From NCBI RefSeq assembly GCF_003675855.1, contig NZ_RCIH01000005.1, forward strand, positions 186,001 to 250,000: a DNA stretch of 64,000 nucleotides, in the 5' to 3' direction. The notes below the pieces were generated by a model. It worked only from the letters and a program-made list of their open reading frames with translations. It had not been told where the DNA came from and ran no database searches. Origin of the DNA: Halostella salina. Lineage in GTDB: Archaea; Halobacteriota; Halobacteria; Halobacteriales; Natronoarchaeaceae. Shown in pieces: positions 24,129-33,529 of the stretch; position 1 is the first letter of the stretch; every line of letters begins with the position of its first letter. A program made the translations under genes and the position numbers.

Positions 24129-25483
24129 AGGTACTCCTCCATGGACGCCTGCCCGTCGTCGTCGGCACTCGCCGCCGGGTCGCCGTCGGTAGCGTCGCCC
24201 ACCGTCGGGTCGCCCTCGCCGTCGGCGACCGCTTCGTCGGCGTCCTCGGCAGTTCCTGTGGCGTCGTCGCCGGGGTCCTCGCCCGATTCCGTTCCGTCCG
24301 CCGCTGGGTCCGTATCGTCGGACTCGGCCTCGTCGTCCGCAGCCTCCACCGTCCGGTCGAACGCCTCGGGGTCGTCGTCGATCAGTTCCCGGACGCGGCG
24401 CGACGCCTCCTCGCGGACGTTCGAGTCCGCGACCTTGCTCGCCCGCACCGTCTCGTCGATGTCGTGGGCGGCCTCGCTGATGCCGAGTTCGCGGACGCGC
24501 TCGCGCACCGCGTCGTCGGGGTCGGCGAAGGAGACGGACGTCTCGGTCTCCTCGGTCTCGCGGTCCCGGCGGTCGTTGACCCGGGCGACGAGCGCGCCCT
24601 GGTCGGCGGCGAACTCCTCGACTGCGGCCGGGGTGATCGGCTCGCCGTCCCCGTCTATCGTGACGAGTGCGACGGCGTCCTCCAGGTCGTGCTGGCGCAC
24701 CTGCTCGCGGACGCGCTCGACGCCCTCGCCGTCGGCGAGGTCGACGTCGACGAAGGCGAAGTCCCGCGTCGCGTCGAGCCCGCGCCGGGTGATCGACACG
24801 TCGCCGTCGGCGGACGCGTCGTCGCCGAAGCGGACGATGTTGTAGCCGCGGTCCTCGCGCTCGCTGGCGCTGGCGCGCTCGGTCGACCCGCAGTAGGTGA
24901 CCCACGCCCCGGCAACCTCCGCGCGGTCGGGGTGGTGGTTGTCGCCGAGCAACATCGCATCGAAGTCGACGGACGCCTCGGTCAGCACGCGCTCGGTGTC
25001 CCAGTCGGCGTAGCCGAACGGCTCGAACAGGCCGTGGGCGACCAGCGCGGCGTGGTCGGCGTCGTGCGGTTCGAAGTCGTAGTCGAGGTCGTCGCGTCGG
25101 GACTCGGGCACGTAGTCCAGCCCGTAGAACGCCGTGTCGCCGACGACGTGGGGCGCGTCGTCGAGTCGCGTCGCCAGCCCGAGGTCCTCGAACAGGTCGA
25201 GCCACTGGCCGTCGCGCTTGCCCTCGTGGTTGCCGACGACGGCGAGGAAGGGGATTCCGGCGTCCCGGAGCGAGCGCAGCGCGGCGACGACCCCCTGGAG
25301 GTCCCGGAGGTCGGGGCGGCGGTCGTGGAAGAGGTCCCCCGCGTGGACGACTGCGTGGACGTCGTCCTCGCGGGCGTCGGCGAGCACCTGCTCGAACGCG
25401 CGGAGGAAGTCCCGGCGGCGCTCGGGCGAGTGGTACTGCTGGTACCCGATGTGGGTGTCGCCCGTGTGGATCACCCGTGTCAT
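24125..25483 (-). CDS. mre11: DNA double-strand break repair nuclease Mre11
   Basis: A 452-residue metallophosphoesterase nuclease. Phosphodiesterase motifs in order: GDTHIG (8-13), HAGDLFHD, VVGNHEGKRDG, a His in AHGLFEP and LLGDNHHPD. These give the two-manganese site. The C-terminal third is low complexity, rich in Asp, Glu, Ala and Gly, and ends ASMEEYL. It precedes rad50 with a four-base overlap and itself overlaps the small gene at 25480, so three genes form one operon. The acidic tail is typical for halophilic Mre11. Confidence 0.95.
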   Translation of the reverse strand: MTRVIHTGDTHIGYQQYHSPERRRDFLRAFEQVLADAREDDVHAVVHAGDLFHDRRPDLRDLQGVVAALRSLRDAGIPFLAVVGNHEGKRDGQWLDLFEDLGLATRLDDAPHVVGDTAFYGLDYVPESRRDDLDYDFEPHDADHAALVAHGLFEPFGYADWDTERVLTEASVDFDAMLLGDNHHPDRAEVAGAWVTYCGSTERASASEREDRGYNIVRFGDDASADGDVSITRRGLDATRDFAFVDVDLADGEGVERVREQVRQHDLEDAVALVTIDGDGEPITPAAVEEFAADQGALVARVNDRRDRETEETETSVSFADPDDAVRERVRELGISEAAHDIDETVRASKVADSNVREEASRRVRELIDDDPEAFDRTVEAADDEAESDDTDPAADGTESGEDPGDDATGTAEDADEAVADGEGDPTVGDATDGDPAASADDDGQASMEEYL

Positions 25484-25812
25484 GTGTCACGCCCTTGGCG
25501 ATCGGCTCTTATATCGGTTCCGCGAGCGCGGTCGCGGGCGTCGGATCCCGTCCCCGTGTCGCCACCGTCCGCTGCTCGTCGGAACCGGTCGAACTCGGCG
25601 AGCGCACGAGCACCGCGGCGGCGCGTGGCGGCGTCGGGCGTGTCCCGGACTGCCGCCCGGAGCCGTCCGAGACCACCCGACTCGACGAACGCCGCAGCGC
25701 GCGCCACGTCCTCGGTCGCGGCTGTCGCGCGCCGGACCACCTCGCGGTCACCGGGACGCTCTCCGCGGGCCAGTGCCGCTAGCGTCCGCTTCGCCGTTGG
25801 TACGTCGACCAC
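25480..25812 (-). CDS. Conserved small helical protein, first gene of the mre11-rad50 operon
   Basis: A 110-residue, mostly helical, arginine- and alanine-rich protein (VPTAKRTLAALARGERPGD, ARAAAFVESGGLGRLRAAV, RRRGARALAEFDRFRRAA). I do not recognise a named domain. Its stop overlaps the mre11 start by four bases, so it is translated with the nuclease. The GTG at 25812 is chosen because the motif begins there and an AT-rich stretch (25828-25850) precedes it; the frame open further upstream overlaps another gene and is a shadow. The repeated helices may be a small protein-binding scaffold. Function unknown. Confidence 0.65.
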   Translation of the reverse strand: MVDVPTAKRTLAALARGERPGDREVVRRATAATEDVARAAAFVESGGLGRLRAAVRDTPDAATRRRGARALAEFDRFRRAADGGDTGTGSDARDRARGTDIRADRQGRDT

Positions 25813-25862
25813 GCCGTGGGCTGGCCGCGGCTTCGAATATAAACACTCGGACCGTGCCCGAC

Positions 25863-26819
25863 TCAACGCACGGTCGCGCTCACCGCGTACGTGTCGCCGC
25901 GGTACCGGATCGGCGGCGCGTCGTCCTGGACGCCGAACGGCGGATGCGTCGCCGTCTTGGCCTCGATCCGGACCTCCCGAACGTACGGTTCGACGTGGGC
26001 CAGCGCGTCCGAGAGGGGCCACCGGCGGACGACCTGCTCGGGGATCAGCGGCCAGGCGTCCGCGAAGGCCCCCTCGACCCGGCGGAGGACGTACGTCGCT
26101 TCCCGGGCGTCCTCGCTGTCCTCGTTGTACCCTTCCGCCTGCACCGTCACCACGTCGCCGTCCCGGGAAACGCCCTCGACGGCGGCCGAGGGGGCGGGCC
26201 TGATCTCGTCGCCGTCGAGTTCGATCCGCGCGGCGAAGACGGTCTTGTGCTCGTAATCGGTGTCCTCGAACCAGCCGTCGATAGCGAAGGCGTAGATCCC
26301 GCCGCCGAGCCCGCTCACCGACACGTCCTCGGTGCCGCCCGAATGGGCTCGTATCGGGTCCGGATGCTCGCCGTCGGCCGAGAGGTTCCACTGGTGACGC
26401 TCGCCCGGCGGCAGCGTCATCAGCGGCTGGGGCACGTACCGCGGCGCGACGCGGTACCACCGGGCCCCGACCTGCTTGGCCAGCAGCCACGAGTGGAAGT
26501 TGGTGTTGAACGTCGTCTCCGTCTCGTTCGCCAGCGCGAACGAGAACTCGGCGGGGAGGCCCCCCTCCGTCGCGGAGGGTTCGAGGGACATCCGGGCGTC
26601 GCCGGCGTTGCTGTGCCAGACGACGCGGTCCACGTCGTCGGCTCCGCCGGGTGGGAACGCGCCGGGGTCCGTTTCCGACTCCGTCTTCGTGTCGTCTGTC
26701 GGAGGGCTCTCCGTCTGGTCAGTGGCCGGATCGTCACCGGACCTGCCCGCGGCACCACAGCCGGCGGTCGCGGTGACGGCGACTGCGGGGAGGGCACGCA
26801 GGAAGCGGCGTCGTCGCAT
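25863..26819 (-). CDS. Tat-exported lipoprotein of unknown function, 318 aa
   Basis: The N-terminus MRRRRFLRALPAVAVTATAGC is a twin-arginine signal with a lipobox cysteine. After it comes a Ser/Thr/Asp-rich linker (residues 24-55) and a beta-rich domain with FSFALANETETTFNTNFHSW, LLAKQVGARWYRVAPRYVPQ and PPGERHQWNLS, resembling an immunoglobulin-like fold. I do not recognise a family. It is likely anchored on the outer face of the membrane. The ATG at 26819 is chosen over upstream ATGs because it starts the signal peptide. It is not evidently linked to its neighbours. Confidence 0.75.
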   Translation of the reverse strand: MRRRRFLRALPAVAVTATAGCGAAGRSGDDPATDQTESPPTDDTKTESETDPGAFPPGGADDVDRVVWHSNAGDARMSLEPSATEGGLPAEFSFALANETETTFNTNFHSWLLAKQVGARWYRVAPRYVPQPLMTLPPGERHQWNLSADGEHPDPIRAHSGGTEDVSVSGLGGGIYAFAIDGWFEDTDYEHKTVFAARIELDGDEIRPAPSAAVEGVSRDGDVVTVQAEGYNEDSEDAREATYVLRRVEGAFADAWPLIPEQVVRRWPLSDALAHVEPYVREVRIEAKTATHPPFGVQDDAPPIRYRGDTYAVSATVR

Positions 26820-26909
26820 GGACGTGCGTTGAATGTTTCGGGGCATATACTTCGTGGAGAGTACGGCGGGCGTTTGAGTCACGGCAGCACCGTCAGCGTC
26901 CGTCCGCTG

Positions 26910-28232
26910 TCACCCAAGGTCCAGCGGGTCGCACTTCAGGAACTCCCGCAGGACCGCCGTCGCGTAGGACCCCTTCGGAAGGGTAAAGTCGAAGCGGAGC
27001 GGGTCGCGGTCGACGGACAGGTCCGTGTGGACCAGCACCGCTCGGCGCGTCCCGGTCGACCCGAACTCCCCGGGCAGCTCGAAATCGCCGGGCGAGAGGT
27101 CGAGGTCGTCGAGGACGCCCCGCTCGATCTCGCCCGGCTCGCCGTCGCCGGGTTCGGTGTCGGTGCCGACCAGCGGCGCGGTGACGAAGGCACGGCCGCG
27201 TTCGCAGTGGCGGGTCACGGTGTCGACCCGGTCCTCGGTGACGCGCTGGAGGCGGTCGGTGTCGGGCAGCGTGACCCCTTCGGGTGCGTCCGTATCGGCG
27301 AAACAGACCACGTCGCCGGCGACCGGGCGGTCGAACGGGAGGCCCCGCTCCAGCCGCTCGCTCAGGATCCGGTTGAACGCGTACGACTGCGCGGCGTGGA
27401 CGAACAGGCGCTGGAGGTTCGACGGAAGCTCCTCCAGCGCCGCCCGGAAGTCCGCCGGCTCCGTCCCCCCGTTCTCGACCAGCGCGTGGAGCATCGAGCG
27501 CTCGTAGCCGAGGCGGCGCGGGAACCGCTCCAGAGCCTCGGGCCAGTCGCGGGTCTCCTCGACGAACTCCCGGGCGTCCTGCGTTCCGTCGGGTTCGCTC
27601 TCGCGTGGGTTCCCGAGATAGGCCATCACCGCGCCCGCCCAGTCCTCGCGGACGATCCGCAGGCCGACCTCGTGGGTGACCGGGCGCTTGCTCCCGAACC
27701 GCTGCTGGCCGAAGAAGTTCGGCACCGCGGCCGTCCCGCCGCCGAACTCGCGGAGGTCGTCGGCGACCGCGTCCGCGTTGTCCGGGGCGTCCGGCTCCGT
27801 GACGGTTATCTCGAACTCGTTGCCCGCCAGGTCGCCGAACTCGATGGCGCGGCCGGCGCGACCGACGACCGACACGTCAGCGTCACGGACCTCCGGGAGG
27901 CCCTCAGGGGCGACGCCCCGGACGCTGAACAGCTGGGTCGTCACGGCGTACTTGTCCTTCGTCCCGGCCCAGGCGACGCGCTCGCGGCTGATCCCCAGCG
28001 CGTCCGAGAGGCGCTTCGCGAAGTCGTTCGTGTCCCACCCCGAGAGTGTGACGCGGAGCACCAGATGGTTGTACGCACCGGTGTCGGCGTCGACCGGATC
28101 CGCGTCGAACCGCTCCAGTTCGCGCACCCGAAAGTCGCCGTCGGCCGCCCGGAGTCGGCCACCGGTGCCGTCGGCGTCGCTGACGTAGTACTCCATCCCG
28201 ACCTCGCGCTCGCGGGGGTGTGCCGGGCGCAT
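26910..28232 (-). CDS. truD: tRNA pseudouridine synthase TruD
   Basis: A 440-residue pseudouridine synthase. The TruD catalytic motif [12 protein letters not shown] places the catalytic Asp at residue 93, and the later [20 protein letters not shown] and [13 protein letters not shown] segments are family signatures. It modifies tRNA position 13 (in archaea). The protein is interrupted by an insertion domain in the usual place (TRUD domain). The ATG at 28232 overlaps the pth2 stop by one base; MEYYV, 12 codons later, is a possible alternative start. Cotranscribed with pth2, a common archaeal pairing. Confidence 0.93.
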   Translation of the reverse strand: MRPAHPREREVGMEYYVSDADGTGGRLRAADGDFRVRELERFDADPVDADTGAYNHLVLRVTLSGWDTNDFAKRLSDALGISRERVAWAGTKDKYAVTTQLFSVRGVAPEGLPEVRDADVSVVGRAGRAIEFGDLAGNEFEITVTEPDAPDNADAVADDLREFGGGTAAVPNFFGQQRFGSKRPVTHEVGLRIVREDWAGAVMAYLGNPRESEPDGTQDAREFVEETRDWPEALERFPRRLGYERSMLHALVENGGTEPADFRAALEELPSNLQRLFVHAAQSYAFNRILSERLERGLPFDRPVAGDVVCFADTDAPEGVTLPDTDRLQRVTEDRVDTVTRHCERGRAFVTAPLVGTDTEPGDGEPGEIERGVLDDLDLSPGDFELPGEFGSTGTRRAVLVHTDLSVDRDPLRFDFTLPKGSYATAVLREFLKCDPLDLG

Positions 28233-28570
28233 CAGAACAGCGAGAGGTCGCCGGTCACCTTGTCGACGACGCGCTCGTCGCCGGGACCGACGGCCAGCGT
28301 CGTGACGGTGCCCGGGTCCAGCTGCGTGTGCCCGGCGTCGCGGACGACGGCGTGGGGTAGCCCCTCGCGCTCCGCCACGTCGGCGAGCTCGAATATCTGC
28401 GACTCGCCGTCGGCTTTCAGCACGACCTTCTTTTGGCCGCCGCCTTTCCACTCCGTGCGCGTCCGCCTGTCGGCGTCCTCGTAGGCCGACAGCGACGCGT
28501 GGGCGACCTGCGCGGCGAGTTTCCCCTGGCCCATGCCGATGTCCGTGCGTGCGACGATGGCCTGCTTCAT
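28232..28570 (-). CDS. pth2: Peptidyl-tRNA hydrolase, archaeal type (Pth2)
   Basis: A 112-residue Pth2 that frees tRNA from stalled peptidyl-tRNA. It has the family line [20 protein letters not shown], then [42 protein letters not shown] and the C-terminal [20 protein letters not shown]. Length is normal. It is the first gene of a two-gene operon with truD. A TATA-like CTAAAGG (minus strand, about 28595-28602) lies about 25 bases upstream of the ATG. Confidence 0.95.
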   Translation of the reverse strand: MKQAIVARTDIGMGQGKLAAQVAHASLSAYEDADRRTRTEWKGGGQKKVVLKADGESQIFELADVAEREGLPHAVVRDAGHTQLDPGTVTTLAVGPGDERVVDKVTGDLSLF

Positions 28571-28750
28571 GGTCGGAGATGTGCGGGGAGCGCCTTTAGC
28601 GCTGGCTATCGGGACCGCCGGAACGCTTAATCATCAGCGATGGTACAGTACGCGGTAGATCCGCATGGTGACCGTTCAGACCGCGGGAGAAGCGCCACGG
28701 CAAGTGGGCGTTCACCGCTGCCGTCGCCCCCCTCTCGGAGGTGACGGCGG

Positions 28751-29893
28751 ATGATCCGCCGACTCATCGCGCTCCCGTACGACGCGTACCTCTGGGTTCC
28801 CCGGAAGCTGTATCAGGACTTCGGGAACTGGGGGCTGGTGCTGTCGCTGCTTCCGATGATGCTTATAAACACCATTCTGGTCGCGGCCGTCGTCTTCGGC
28901 GGCGATCCCAACCGGGCAACGGCCGGGAATCTGCCGCTGCTGTGGTTCGCGCTCACGGTGGTCACCGCCGTCCTCGCCCGCCGCCGCGAGGAGAACGCCG
29001 ACCGGCCGGCGTGGACCGAACTCGACGAACCGCTGGAGATCAGCTACGCGATCCGGGACGGGAGCGGGGACGCGTCAGCCCTCGGTAGCGATATGTTGCG
29101 GCTGGTCGACGACACGGACCTCGGCGACACGCCTGACGAGGGGCTCAAACGGATCAAGCGGTCCCTGGAACTGGGCGTCGTCGACCCCGGCGATCAGGAA
29201 CTGGCCCTCGACGCCGTCGACTACACGCCCGAGGAGGTCGCGTCGCTCTGCTTCGACCTGGTCGACCAGGGGTACCCGCCGTGGCGCGCGATAGAGCGCT
29301 TCGCCTTCGCGGACCCCGAGGCGTACGAGCCGTACTGGGACCGGCTGTTCGGCGACCCCGGCGAGATGGATTTCCACCGTCTGATGGCGCTCTCCCACAT
29401 TGCACGGAACAACCGCGACTACGTCCCCGAACTCGTCGAGGTACTCGAATCGGCGGCCGAGACCGACGACGCGAAACACCGCAAGCGCGTCGCGGTCGCG
29501 CTCGCGGAACTGTCGACCGTTCACTCCGCGCCCGACGAGACGCTCCGCAAGCTCGGCAAGGAACGGAACCCCAACGTGCGGAAAGCCGCTGCCGCCGCGA
29601 AGAGCTTCTACGACGAGAACCCCCACGGCCGGTTCGACCTAGTAGACGAGAGCCGCGCCGCGGGGCCGGGCAACACCGAGCAAGCGGGCGTCGTCGCGCC
29701 GAGCACGCGGACGGCCCCCGAGGACGACGACTCCGGCGGGCTGATCGGACACTCGATCTACGAGTGCGAGGACTGTGGGTCACAGCTACTGGACGACCTC
29801 GACATCGTCGCCGGGAGTTCGTACACCTGCAGCTTCTGCGGGCACGAACTCGACGACCAGGACGGCGCGCGGCAGATCTACCTCCACGGCTGA
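28751..29893 (+). CDS. Membrane protein with helical-repeat domain and C-terminal zinc ribbon, 380 aa
   Basis: Residues 28-85 hold two transmembrane helices (WGLVLSLLPMMLINTILVAA, then LPLLWFALTVVTAVLA) followed by a basic stretch. The middle is helical with repeated elements around residues 195-290 (MALSHIARNNRDYVPELVEV, VAVALAELSTVHSAPDET, NPNVRKAAAAAKSFYD) that look like HEAT-type repeats. The last 45 residues are a zinc ribbon, CEDCGSQLL and CSFCGHEL (CxxC-x(n)-CxxC). I do not know a family for this combination. The ATG at 28751 follows a TGAC-rich spacer; a CTCGGAGGTGACGG run upstream may serve as ribosome site. Stands alone before dcd. Confidence 0.7.
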   Translation: MIRRLIALPYDAYLWVPRKLYQDFGNWGLVLSLLPMMLINTILVAAVVFGGDPNRATAGNLPLLWFALTVVTAVLARRREENADRPAWTELDEPLEISYAIRDGSGDASALGSDMLRLVDDTDLGDTPDEGLKRIKRSLELGVVDPGDQELALDAVDYTPEEVASLCFDLVDQGYPPWRAIERFAFADPEAYEPYWDRLFGDPGEMDFHRLMALSHIARNNRDYVPELVEVLESAAETDDAKHRKRVAVALAELSTVHSAPDETLRKLGKERNPNVRKAAAAAKSFYDENPHGRFDLVDESRAAGPGNTEQAGVVAPSTRTAPEDDDSGGLIGHSIYECEDCGSQLLDDLDIVAGSSYTCSFCGHELDDQDGARQIYLHG

Positions 29894-29968
29894 GGCGGTG
29901 GCTCGCTGGGCCCGACGCGCCGACCCCGGACCGGGGGCTTTAGGCCCCTCCGTTCGCTCCTACTGCGT

Positions 29969-30556
29969 ATGATCCTCTCGGACGCGGACATCCTGCGGCG
30001 GCTCGACGAGGGCGACCTCGTCGTCGAGCCAATAGACGACCTCGACCTGCAGATACAGCCGGCGAGCGTCGACCTCCGACTCGGCCGCGAGTTCCTGGAG
30101 TTCCAGCGCACGAACATCCCCTGCATCCACCCCGACGCCGAGGCCGAGGTCGACGAGTACGTCGACGAGACGGTCGTCGACGAGGGCGACGAGTTCGTCC
30201 TCCACCCCGGCGATTTCGTGCTCGGGACGACGAAGGAGCGCGTGGAGATCCCGCCGGACCTGCTCGCGCACGTCCAGGGGCGCTCGTCGCTCGGCCGGCT
30301 CGCCGTCGTCGTCCACGCGACCGCGGGCGTCGTCGACCCGGGGTACCGCGGCCAGATCACGCTCGAACTGTCGAACCTCGGCACCGCGCCCGTCGCGCTG
30401 ACGCCGGACATGCGGATCTCGCAGCTCATCTTTACCGAGATGAAGTCGCCCGCGGAGCGCCCGTACGGGAGCGACCGCGGCTCGAAGTACCAGGACCAGG
30501 ACGGCCCGCAGGCCTCCCGCATCGGCGGCGACAGCGAGTTCGGAGGGGAGCAATGA
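29969..30556 (+). CDS. dcd: dCTP deaminase
   Basis: A 195-residue trimeric nucleotide hydrolase. The family core is [13 protein letters not shown] near residue 30, then [20 protein letters not shown] and [14 protein letters not shown], including the catalytic Glu in TLEL and the nucleotide-binding GRSSLGRL. It converts dCTP to dUTP; archaeal enzymes may be bifunctional and go on to dUMP, which cannot be told here. It overlaps thiR by four bases (ATGA), so it is the first gene of an operon dcd-thiR-methyltransferase. Promoter: a TTTAGGC-like box about 30 bases upstream. Confidence 0.93.
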   Translation: MILSDADILRRLDEGDLVVEPIDDLDLQIQPASVDLRLGREFLEFQRTNIPCIHPDAEAEVDEYVDETVVDEGDEFVLHPGDFVLGTTKERVEIPPDLLAHVQGRSSLGRLAVVVHATAGVVDPGYRGQITLELSNLGTAPVALTPDMRISQLIFTEMKSPAERPYGSDRGSKYQDQDGPQASRIGGDSEFGGEQ

Positions 30557-31449
30557 GGTTCGTCGAGGAGATCGTCGTCGAGGAGTTCCTCCCGACGTTC
30601 CGGTCGATGCTGGCCGAGGACCTCCGGGAGCGCGGGCTGACCCAGAGCGAGGTGGCCGAGGCGCTCGGGATCAGCCAGTCGGCCGTCTCGAAGTACGCCC
30701 ACGGCGATGTGGCGCGCCGCGAGGAGTTTCTCGGGGACGAGCGCGTGCAGGAGCTCGTCGAGCGCGTCGGCGAGGGGCTGACCGAGGGCGGGATGTCGCC
30801 GGTGCAGGCGCTCGTCGAGGCGGAGGTGCTGATCCGGCGGCTGGAGGACGGCGACGTGCTCGCCCGGCTCCACGAGGACGCGATGCCCGAACTCGCCGAG
30901 TACGACGGCTCGTTCCGGGTCCACGACCCCGAGAGCGAACTGCGGACGACCGAGCGGGTGCTCTCGTCGGTCCGGCGCGGCCTCCGGCGGCTGGAGAACA
31001 CGTCCGGCTTCGCCACGCTGATCCCGGCGGTCGGGTCGAACCTCGTCGTCTGCACGCCCGACGCCGAGGGGCTGGACGACGTGGCCGGCGTCCCGGGCCG
31101 GATCTTCGACGTGAAAGGACGGGCGACCGTGCCGAGCGAGCCCGAGTTCGGCGTCAGCGAGCACGTCGCGACGGTCCTCCTCTCGGCACGGCGGGCCGGC
31201 AGCGACGCGCGGGCGGCGCTGAACGTCCGGTACTCGCCGGCGATCGTCGAACGGCTGACGGACGCCGGCCTGACGACCGCGGAGTTCGACGGCGACCGGC
31301 CGACCGAGGAGGCCGTGCCCGCGGCGCTGGCGACTGATCCGGACGCGGACGTGCTGTACCAGACCGGCGGCTACGGCGTCGAGCCGATCGTCTACCTCCT
31401 CGGGCCGGACGCCGAGACGGTCGCCGAGCGCGTCGGGGAGCTGGTGTAG
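30553..31449 (+). CDS. Helix-turn-helix regulator with ThiN-like domain (ThiR type)
   Basis: A 298-residue protein. Residues 18-60 form an HTH of the Cro/XRE kind ([29 protein letters not shown]). The C-terminal 180 residues match the ThiN domain of thiamine-phosphate synthase ([66 protein letters not shown]). HTH-ThiN fusions are described as the archaeal thiamine-responsive repressor ThiR, where ThiN senses thiamine phosphate. It overlaps dcd and is immediately followed by the methyltransferase. A thi4 gene lies at 37191, which such a regulator could control. Confidence 0.85.
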   Translation: MRFVEEIVVEEFLPTFRSMLAEDLRERGLTQSEVAEALGISQSAVSKYAHGDVARREEFLGDERVQELVERVGEGLTEGGMSPVQALVEAEVLIRRLEDGDVLARLHEDAMPELAEYDGSFRVHDPESELRTTERVLSSVRRGLRRLENTSGFATLIPAVGSNLVVCTPDAEGLDDVAGVPGRIFDVKGRATVPSEPEFGVSEHVATVLLSARRAGSDARAALNVRYSPAIVERLTDAGLTTAEFDGDRPTEEAVPAALATDPDADVLYQTGGYGVEPIVYLLGPDAETVAERVGELV

Positions 31450-32133
31450 ATGGGCCGGGCGACGACGGCACAGGCGTTCTACGGACGCTGGGCGGCGCTG
31501 TACGACGCCATCGCGCGATACACGCCCGGCGTCGCCCGCCTCCGGGCACGAGCAGCCGACGCGCTCGAACTCTCGCCCGGCGACACCGTCGTCGAGATGG
31601 GCTGTGGCACCGGCGCGAACCTGCCGTACCTCCGTGACCGGGTCGGTCCCGGAGGGACCGTCGTCGGCGTCGACTTCACCGGGCCGGTCCTCGGCCGTGC
31701 CCGCCGGCTGGCCGAGCGGCGGGGGTGGGACAACGTCCACGTCGTGCGCGGCGACGCGGCGCGGCCGCCCGTGGTCGAGCGCGTCGACGGCGTGCTGGCG
31801 TCGTTCGTGGTCGGAATGCTCGACGACCCGGCCGCGACGGTCGATCGCTGGTGTGACCTCGTCGGCGCAGGCGGCAACGTCGTCCTGCTCGACGCGGCGC
31901 TCTCCGACCGGGCGGTCGCCGCCCCGGTGAACGCGGCGTTCCGGGCCGTGACGGTCCTCTCGACGCCGCCGACGCTCAAACTCCGCTACGTCGACTCGCC
32001 CCACGAACGCCTGCGTCAGCGAGTGGCCGAGGCGCGCGAGGCCCTCCGCGGTCGGGCGAGCGCGGTCGCCCACGAGGACCACTGGCTCGGCATCGTCCGC
32101 CTCACGGGCGGTCGGATCGACGGCGGCCGATAA
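31450..32133 (+). CDS. Class I SAM-dependent methyltransferase
   Basis: A 227-residue methyltransferase. The glycine-rich AdoMet loop is VVEMGCGTGANLPYL (about residues 47-61), followed by VVGVDFTGPVL with the acidic residue and VRGDAARPPV, then a Rossmann core. The N-terminal AQAFYGRWAALYDAIARYTP resembles UbiE/phosphatidylethanolamine methyltransferase-like enzymes. Its ATG comes one base after the thiR stop, so it belongs to the dcd operon. Substrate unknown; a small-molecule methylase is likely from the length. Confidence 0.85.
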   Translation: MGRATTAQAFYGRWAALYDAIARYTPGVARLRARAADALELSPGDTVVEMGCGTGANLPYLRDRVGPGGTVVGVDFTGPVLGRARRLAERRGWDNVHVVRGDAARPPVVERVDGVLASFVVGMLDDPAATVDRWCDLVGAGGNVVLLDAALSDRAVAAPVNAAFRAVTVLSTPPTLKLRYVDSPHERLRQRVAEAREALRGRASAVAHEDHWLGIVRLTGGRIDGGR

Positions 32134-32179
32134 CCACACGCAGCGGTACTATTTTGGTCGTTCTCGCCTAGTTCGTACT

Positions 32180-33481
32180 ATGGCGACCCGCCGCCGTCTC
32201 GCCGCCCTGGCGCTCGTGCTCTCCCTCGTGCTCGCAGGCTGTGCAGGCGACTCCGGCGCGTTCCGGACGACTGAGCCGGAGACCGGGACGACGACCGTCG
32301 GGACGGCGACCGAACCTCCGACACGGACCACCACTACCGCCGAGGTCACCGGGGAGTACTCGGTGCCGGTGACCGGGAACGCACTCCCGGTCGATGCGGA
32401 CCGGACGTTCGCCCGGGTACAGTCGCTCGTGGGGAGCGATGTCGAGCCACAGACGGTCAGGGTCAGGGAGGGGTCGACGCGGACGGGCGAGGCGGAGTAC
32501 TACTCGCAGCGGCCGTTCTTCAGGGTCATGGGCCTCTCCGAGGCGAACTACTCGACCGTCGGCGCGAGCGGCGTGACCTACTCCGACGGCGAGGTGCAGA
32601 TAACGACCCGCGACGCGCCGCCGGCGGAGGTGGAGCGCGTCCTCGCACACGAGTTCGCCCACACCGTCCAGATGCGCACCTCGATGACCGCCGACCTCGA
32701 TTCGGGGGTGTTCGGAAACCCCACCACCGACTACGCGATGACCCGGCGGGCGCTCGTGGAGGGCGGCGCGGTGTACGTCACGGACGTGTACGCCGAGCGG
32801 TTCCAGAACCGGACCGTCTACCAGTCCAACGTCGTCGAGCGGCAGTACGAGCGCGGCCCGGGCGGCAACCGCTACCTCTGGGCACCGTACCACTTCGGCT
32901 ACCGCTACGTCGCCGACACCATCGACTCGCCCGCCGAACTGGCGACGGTGTACGACAACCACCCGGAGACGACCGAACAGCTGCTTCACGGCTACGCGCC
33001 CGACGAGGAGCCCGTCGCTGACCTCGTGTTGCGGGACACGGTCGAGGACTGGTATCGGACCGACACCGACACGAAAGGCGAACTCGTCACCCGGATCGTT
33101 CTGCGCGGCGAACTCACGAAGGAGCGCGCGGCCGCGGCCGCCGCGGGCTGGGGGAACGACCGCGCGGCCGTCTACGAGCAGGCCAGCGGCGACGCGGCGG
33201 GGGTCGCCTGGGCGCTCCGGATGGACGACAGGGGCGAGGCGACCGAGGCGGTCGACGCGTTCGAAGCGTTCGCTGACCGGCAGACCGAGTCGTCGTTCCG
33301 GGTCGAACGGGTGACTGCCCGGACGCTCGTGGTGATCGGCGGCGACGGCGCGTTCGTCGACAACGCCCGCGTGAGCGCCCAGGGTGCCAGGGTGACCGTC
33401 GGGATCGACGACCCGCGAGCGTCCCTGACACCGCCCGGTCCCACCGGTGCGGTCGACGCGCCGCCCGCGACCGTCGCCTGA
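32180..33481 (+). CDS. Surface lipoprotein of the Hvo_1808 family, metallopeptidase-like (HEFAH), first paralogue
   Basis: A 433-residue secreted lipoprotein: signal peptide and lipobox MATRRRLAALALVLSLVLAGC, a Thr/Glu linker, then a catalytic-looking domain with H157-E-F-A-H in LAHEFAHTVQMR and a downstream conserved Glu region GGAVYVTDVYAERF. HExxH is the zinc-peptidase signature. I recall this family as Hvo_1808 family surface proteins, with no proven activity. It is followed by a paralogue of similar length 48 bases away. A CTAG (32168-32171) lies between the TATA-like TATTTTGG and the ATG. Confidence 0.8.
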   Translation: MATRRRLAALALVLSLVLAGCAGDSGAFRTTEPETGTTTVGTATEPPTRTTTTAEVTGEYSVPVTGNALPVDADRTFARVQSLVGSDVEPQTVRVREGSTRTGEAEYYSQRPFFRVMGLSEANYSTVGASGVTYSDGEVQITTRDAPPAEVERVLAHEFAHTVQMRTSMTADLDSGVFGNPTTDYAMTRRALVEGGAVYVTDVYAERFQNRTVYQSNVVERQYERGPGGNRYLWAPYHFGYRYVADTIDSPAELATVYDNHPETTEQLLHGYAPDEEPVADLVLRDTVEDWYRTDTDTKGELVTRIVLRGELTKERAAAAAAGWGNDRAAVYEQASGDAAGVAWALRMDDRGEATEAVDAFEAFADRQTESSFRVERVTARTLVVIGGDGAFVDNARVSAQGARVTVGIDDPRASLTPPGPTGAVDAPPATVA

Positions 33482-33529
33482 TCGGCTCCCGCCAGCGTTT
33501 TGGTCGCCGCGTCGTGACGTACGACCGAC

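Noticed and set aside
28571-28750. Possible small RNA between pth2 and the zinc-ribbon gene
   Set aside because: I found no box C/D or H/ACA pattern or stable fold that stands out by eye.
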